A stretch of 64,000 nucleotides of DNA. Origin: Actinoplanes subtropicus (lineage in GTDB: Bacteria; Actinomycetota; Actinomycetes; Mycobacteriales; Micromonosporaceae). Both the position numbers and the translations under genes were made by a program. Location: contig NZ_JOJL01000004.1 in NCBI RefSeq assembly GCF_000721705.1, positions 186,001 to 250,000 of the forward strand. The letters run 5' to 3'. The notes beneath the pieces were generated by a model. It was not told the DNA's origin. It did not search any database and saw only the letters and a program-made list of their open reading frames with translations. Shown here piece by piece: positions 60,005-64,000 of the stretch; position 1 is the first letter of the stretch, and every line of letters starts with the position of its first letter.

Positions 60005-61186
60005 ATGCGTCGAAGAACACTCGCCCTGGCCACGGCCGCCGTCGTGGCCGGCGCCGGGATGGTCGTCGCGGCCGCCTCCGCGGCGACCGCGGCCGCCGCC
60101 TGCGCCGTGGTCTACACCCCGAACTCGTGGTCCAGCGGCTTCACCGCGGACGTGAAGGTGACCAACTACGGGACGGCGGTGAGCTCCTGGACGGTGTCCT
60201 GGGCGTTCGCCGGCGACCAGAAGGTCACCAATGCCTGGAACGCGACAGTGAGCCAGACCGGCACCGCGGTCACCGCCACCAACGTCGCCTGGAACGGCAG
60301 CCTCGCCAGCGGCGCCACCACCAGCTTCGGCTTCCAGGGCACGTACTCCGGCACCAACGCCACGCCGGCCGCCTTCACCTTCAACGGCGTCGCCTGCGGA
60401 CCCGACGTGACACCGACGACCACCCCGCCCACCACTGCCCCCACGACGACCCCGCCCACTACGCCCCCCACCACCCCACCAACCTCCGCGCCGCCCCAGA
60501 ATTGCGGGGCCGCCGAGGTCTGTGACGGCTTCGAGGGCCAGACCGGCACGACGCCGAGCGGGAACTGGGCGGTCACCTACCCCGACTGCTCCGGCGCCGG
60601 CACCGCGACGATCGACAAGACCGTGGCGCACAGCGGCACCACCTCGCTGCGGATCAACGGCGCTGAGGGCTACTGCAACCACGTCTTCGTCCGCAGCACG
60701 CAGATCCTCGCCGCCACCAGCAACGTGTGGTACGTCCGCTACTGGGTGCGGCACACCACCGCGCTGCCCGCCGCGCACGTCGCCGCGGTCGCCATGGCCG
60801 ACGCCAACGACGGCGGCAAGGACCTGCGCTTCGGCGGCCAGAACGGCGCCCTGCAGTTCAACCGGGCCTCGGACGACGCCACCCTGCCCGAGCAGAGCCC
60901 GGCCGGCGTCGCCCTCTCCGCGCCGCTGCCGGTGAACACCTGGAACTGCGTCGAGTTCAAGGTGGACGGCACCAACGGCACCATCCAGACGTGGCTCAAC
61001 GGCACCTCGGTGCCCGGCCTGCTCGAGGACGGCGTGCCGACCCACGACATCGACAGCCAGTGGCTCAACCGCACCTGGCGGCCGGCGCTGACCGACCTCA
61101 AGCTCGGCTGGGAGAGCTACGGCTCGGGCGCGGACACCCTCTGGTACGACGACGTGGCGGTGAGCGCGATGCGCAACGGGTGCTGA
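60005..61186 (+). CDS. Secreted CBM2 protein with Cip1-like C-terminal domain
   Basis: 393 residues. Signal peptide to about 32; CBM2 (CAVVYTPNSWSSGFTADVKV ... FNGVACGP) binds cellulose with surface Trp; a TTPP-type linker (about 140-170) follows; the last ~220 residues (CDGFEGQTGTTPSGNW, YCNHVFVRS, VWYVRYWVRH, KLGWESYGSG) resemble Cip1-like fungal/bacterial cellulose-induced proteins (jelly roll, possible lyase). CebR box upstream. Extracellular. Confidence 0.8.
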   Translation: MRRRTLALATAAVVAGAGMVVAAASAATAAAACAVVYTPNSWSSGFTADVKVTNYGTAVSSWTVSWAFAGDQKVTNAWNATVSQTGTAVTATNVAWNGSLASGATTSFGFQGTYSGTNATPAAFTFNGVACGPDVTPTTTPPTTAPTTTPPTTPPTTPPTSAPPQNCGAAEVCDGFEGQTGTTPSGNWAVTYPDCSGAGTATIDKTVAHSGTTSLRINGAEGYCNHVFVRSTQILAATSNVWYVRYWVRHTTALPAAHVAAVAMADANDGGKDLRFGGQNGALQFNRASDDATLPEQSPAGVALSAPLPVNTWNCVEFKVDGTNGTIQTWLNGTSVPGLLEDGVPTHDIDSQWLNRTWRPALTDLKLGWESYGSGADTLWYDDVAVSAMRNGC

Positions 61187-61228
61187 GACTCGGTTGCACG
61201 GCCCTGCGGCGGTAACCAGGATGGAGCC

Positions 61229-62524
61229 ATGCGGATCGTCCATCTGGGCCTCGGTAACTTCTTCCGGGCGCACCAGGCGTGGTACACGTCGGTGGCGCCG
61301 GACGCCGGGCAGTGGCCGATCGCGGCGTTCACCGGGCGGTCACCGGGCGCGGCGGCCGCGCTCAACGCCCAGCACGGGCGGTACACGTTGCTGGTGCGCG
61401 GCCCCGAGCACGACGACGCCTCGATCGTCTCGGCGCTGGATGCCGCGTACGCCTCGGATGATCTGCAAGCGTGGCGTACGCACCTGGCCGCACCCCGCAC
61501 GACCGTCGTCACGCTGACGGTGACCGAGGCCGGCTACCTGCGCGGCGCCGGCGGCGGCCTGGACGAGAGCCGGGCCGCCGCCGACGTGACCGCCTGGCTG
61601 CGCGGCGAGCCGGTGCGGAGCGTGCCCGGCCGGCTGATGGCCGGGCTCGCCGAGCGGCGCATCCACGGCGGCGGCCCGATCGCGATCGTGCCCTGCGACA
61701 ACCTGCCGGAGAACGGCGCGGCGGCGGCCCGGGTGCTGCTCGATTTCACCACGCTCGCTGAGCCGGCGCTGGTGCCCTGGATCCGCGACAACGTCTCGTT
61801 CGTGACCACCATGGTCGACCGGATCACCCCGCGCACCACCGAGGAGGACGTGCGCGCCGCGGTCGCGCTGACCGGTTTCGCCGACGCCGTCCCCGTGGTG
61901 ACCGAGCCGTTCACCGAGTGGGTGCTCAGCGGCGTCTTCCCCGGCGGACGACCGTCCTGGGAGGCCGGGGGAGCGCGGTTCGTCTCCGACGTCACCGCGC
62001 ACGAGCAGCGGAAACTCCTGCTGCTCAACGGTGGTCATTCCCTGCTTGCGTACGCCGGGAGCGCCCGCGGTCAGGTCACCGTCGCCGACGCGGTGGCCGA
62101 TCCGGAGTGCCGTGCCTGGCTGGGGCAATGGTGGGACGAGGCGAGCCGGCACGTCCCCCTGCCGCCCGGCGAGCTGGCCGCCTACCGGGAGGCGCTGCTG
62201 ACCCGCTTCGGCAACCGGCGGATCCGGCACACCCTGGCCCAGATCGCCGCCGACGGCTCGCAGAAGCTGCCGGTGCGCGTCCTGCCCGTGCTGCGCGCCG
62301 AGGTGGCCGACGGGCGGCTGCCGGCCGGCGCGATCCGGATCGTCGCGGCCTGGATCGACCACCTGCGCGGCTTCGGCGCGCCGGTGGCCGACGCGGGCGC
62401 CGAGCCGTTCCAGGCCCGGGCCGGCAGCGTGCGCGACGTGCTGACCCTGCTGGCGCCCGATCTGGCCGGCGACGAGGCCCTGGTGACCGCGATCGACCAG
62501 GCGACGCTCAAGCCCGCCGGCTGA
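61229..62524 (+). CDS. Mannitol dehydrogenase/fructuronate reductase family
   Basis: 431 residues. NAD-binding start RIVHLGLGNFFRAHQAWY, and the catalytic motif HEQRKLLLLNGGHSLLAYAG with Lys/Asn/His of the polyol-specific long-chain dehydrogenases. Oxidises mannitol or reduces fructuronate or tagaturonate; fits uronate use after pectin breakdown. Its end overlaps the convergent P450 gene by 17 bp. Confidence 0.85.
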   Translation: MRIVHLGLGNFFRAHQAWYTSVAPDAGQWPIAAFTGRSPGAAAALNAQHGRYTLLVRGPEHDDASIVSALDAAYASDDLQAWRTHLAAPRTTVVTLTVTEAGYLRGAGGGLDESRAAADVTAWLRGEPVRSVPGRLMAGLAERRIHGGGPIAIVPCDNLPENGAAAARVLLDFTTLAEPALVPWIRDNVSFVTTMVDRITPRTTEEDVRAAVALTGFADAVPVVTEPFTEWVLSGVFPGGRPSWEAGGARFVSDVTAHEQRKLLLLNGGHSLLAYAGSARGQVTVADAVADPECRAWLGQWWDEASRHVPLPPGELAAYREALLTRFGNRRIRHTLAQIAADGSQKLPVRVLPVLRAEVADGRLPAGAIRIVAAWIDHLRGFGAPVADAGAEPFQARAGSVRDVLTLLAPDLAGDEALVTAIDQATLKPAG

Positions 62525-63680
62525 GCCGTACCTCCCGACAGGCCCGCAGCACGAAGGTCGGCCGGTTGACCGGCTCGGCGGCGAGCGTCATCCCCGGCGC
62601 GTGGTCGAGCAGCGCGCTCAGGCCGGCCCGCAGCTCGATCCGGGCGAGGGGAGCGCCCAGGCAGAAGTGCAGCCCGGCGCCGAAACCCAGGTGCGGGTTG
62701 GGATCGCGGGCGGCGTCGAAGACGTCCGGCTCGGCGAACACGGCCGGGTCCCGGTTGGCCGCGCCGAGCAGGGCGGCGATCCGCTCGCCCGCGCCGATCG
62801 GGACGCCGGCGATGGTGACCGGGGCGGCCGCGGTACGGACGAACATGTGCAGCGGCGGGTCGTACCGGATCATCTCCTCGGCCGCGGTGGGGACCAGCGA
62901 GCGGTCGTCGGCGAGGCGGTCCAGCTGCGCCGGGTGCCGGAGGAGGGCGACCACGCCGCCGCCGAGCGCGTTGACCGAGGCCTCGTGGCCGGCGTTCAGC
63001 AGCAGGATGGCCGAGGCGACCAGCTCGTCGGCGGTCAGGCGGTCGGAGCCGTCCCGGACCGCGACCAGGTGGCTGATCAGGTCGTCCCGGGGATCGGCCG
63101 CGCGGCGGGCGGCCAGGTCGCGCAGGTAGCCGGCGAACTCGCGGCAGGCGGCGAGGGCGGCGGCCTCGGCCTCGGGCGTACGGGAGACCTCGTACATCCG
63201 GACGATCGCCGCCGACCAGGGCCGCAGGCGGTGCCGGTCGGGCGCCGGTACGCCCAGCAGCTCGGCGATCACGGTGACGGCGAGAGGCTCGGCCACCGCG
63301 GTCAGCAGGTCGAACTCGTCGCCGGCGGCGCGGACCAGGCGGGCGGCCTCGGCGTCGACCGCCGGCCGCAGGCGCTCCACGTGGCCGCGGGCGAACGCCT
63401 TGGCCACCAGCGCGCGCAGCCGGGTGTGGGCGGGCGGCTCGTTCTCCATCATCTGGTTGCGGTGCAGCAGGTTGAACGGCTCCCACACCGCGGCCGGCTC
63501 GCGATCGACCCAGAACCGGCCCAGGCGGCGATCGCGCAGCACCGCATCGGCGGCGGCGTGCGAGGCGGCCAGCCAGGTGCCGGTCGGCTCGTGCCAGCTC
63601 ACCGCGGCCCGCTCCCGCAGCCGGGCGAGCGCCGGATACGGGTCGCGGATGACCTCCGGGTCGGTGAAGTCGATCGTCAT
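62508..63680 (-). CDS. Cytochrome P450
   Basis: 390 residues. I-helix LLLNAGHEASVN (Ser in place of the usual Thr), ExxR in EEMIRYDPP, heme loop FGAGLHFCLGAPLAR with Cys ligand. DPYPALARLRE at the start. Soluble class I type needing a ferredoxin, not seen nearby. Substrate unknown. ATG 63680 used. Confidence 0.9.
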   Translation of the reverse strand: MTIDFTDPEVIRDPYPALARLRERAAVSWHEPTGTWLAASHAAADAVLRDRRLGRFWVDREPAAVWEPFNLLHRNQMMENEPPAHTRLRALVAKAFARGHVERLRPAVDAEAARLVRAAGDEFDLLTAVAEPLAVTVIAELLGVPAPDRHRLRPWSAAIVRMYEVSRTPEAEAAALAACREFAGYLRDLAARRAADPRDDLISHLVAVRDGSDRLTADELVASAILLLNAGHEASVNALGGGVVALLRHPAQLDRLADDRSLVPTAAEEMIRYDPPLHMFVRTAAAPVTIAGVPIGAGERIAALLGAANRDPAVFAEPDVFDAARDPNPHLGFGAGLHFCLGAPLARIELRAGLSALLDHAPGMTLAAEPVNRPTFVLRACREVRLSRRA

Positions 63681-63711
63681 GCCCCGCACCGTAGCCCGCG
63701 CGAGCTTCTGA

Positions 63712-64000
63712 TCAGCCCCGGACGATGCCCAGGATCGTGTCCATGGCCGCCAGCCTGGCCTTCCCCACGCCCAGCAACTCGTCCGGAACGATCAGCTCGT
63801 CCAGCCCGATCTCGCGGTACCGCGCGACCGCGTCGGCGAATTCCGCCGGCGACCCACCGATCACCGGCCTCCCGCCGCCCTCGTCCGGGATCGGCTCACC
63901 CACCGACACCAGGGCCTGGGCCGTACGGTCGATCGCCCGCGGATCGCGCCCGAGCTCCGCGCAGAACCGATCGAGCACCGACGACTTGTGCGCGATGACC
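63712..64000 (-). CDS. LLM-class F420-dependent oxidoreductase (partial, C-terminus)
   Basis: The last 95 residues of a luciferase-like protein: FCAELGRDPRAIDRTAQALV, GSPAEFADAVARYREIGLDE. It continues past the window end, so the start is not visible; the frame remains open to base 64000. Confidence 0.75.
   Translation of the reverse strand, partial: VIAHKSSVLDRFCAELGRDPRAIDRTAQALVSVGEPIPDEGGGRPVIGGSPAEFADAVARYREIGLDELIVPDELLGVGKARLAAMDTILGIVRG

Overview
The window comes from a very GC-rich actinobacterium. Third codon positions are almost all G or C, GTG and TTG starts are common, and F420-type luciferase-like oxidoreductases, PadR, LacI and TetR regulators, a CebR-type operator, GH/CBM secreted enzymes and STAS proteins are all present. 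The gene content fits a soil actinomycete of the Micromonosporaceae type (for example Actinoplanes); that placement is inference. No insertion sequence, integrase, CRISPR array or origin is visible, and the region reads as chromosomal accessory and housekeeping mixture.

Layout. 0-11 kb: the end of a LacI regulator divergent from a polyol/sugar alcohol dehydrogenase, a two-half ABC exporter in one chain, an aminoglycoside-kinase-like enzyme with an MFS exporter, an Hsp70 ATPase fused through a membrane segment to an outside jelly-roll domain, and DNA polymerase IV. 11-14 kb: a HIT-like protein, an F420 oxidoreductase, a conserved actinobacterial/phage-type protein of unknown function, and directly behind it three irregular tRNA-like sequences ended by a strong hairpin. 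14-24 kb: a membrane metallophosphoesterase, a small coupled operon with a uridine-kinase-like enzyme, two family-2 glycosyltransferases with repeat-rich tails, a sulfotransferase, and a decayed regulatory patch (receiver protein, GGDEF remnant, LuxR remnant, STAS protein). 23.6-37 kb: a carbohydrate island with a GH2 exo-glucosaminidase-type lipoprotein, a multi-spanning membrane protein, a GH59-like glycosidase, a PadR/WD40-type pair, a DUF1996 secreted protein and a pectin methylesterase. 37-51 kb: an M20 peptidase, a NarL-type two-component system whose gene junction was tandemly duplicated, a membrane-anchored multicopper oxidase operon, agmatinase behind a perfect palindrome, a frameshifted Ser/Thr kinase, a universal stress protein with an amino acid permease, and STAS. 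50.6-57 kb: an esterase plus ATP-grasp pair, then DUF5990, SNF2 helicase and SWIM zinc-finger genes in overlapping order. 57-64 kb: a Gly/Trp-rich secreted protein, an SDR with a zinc ribbon, a CBM2 protein under a CebR box, a mannitol/fructuronate dehydrogenase, a P450 and the end of an F420 oxidoreductase.

Two themes cut across the window. First, short tandem repeats (15-26 bp units) sit repeatedly at gene ends or gene junctions (17.0, 18.2, 37.8, 38.6, 40.9, 44.8, 48.6 kb), suggesting an active slippage or duplication process. Second, several enzymes of plant-polymer use (pectin methylesterase, CBM2 protein with CebR operator, GH2, GH59-like, fructuronate/mannitol reductase) suggest a saprophyte. 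The least explained structure is the tRNA-like cluster at 13.63-13.93 kb.
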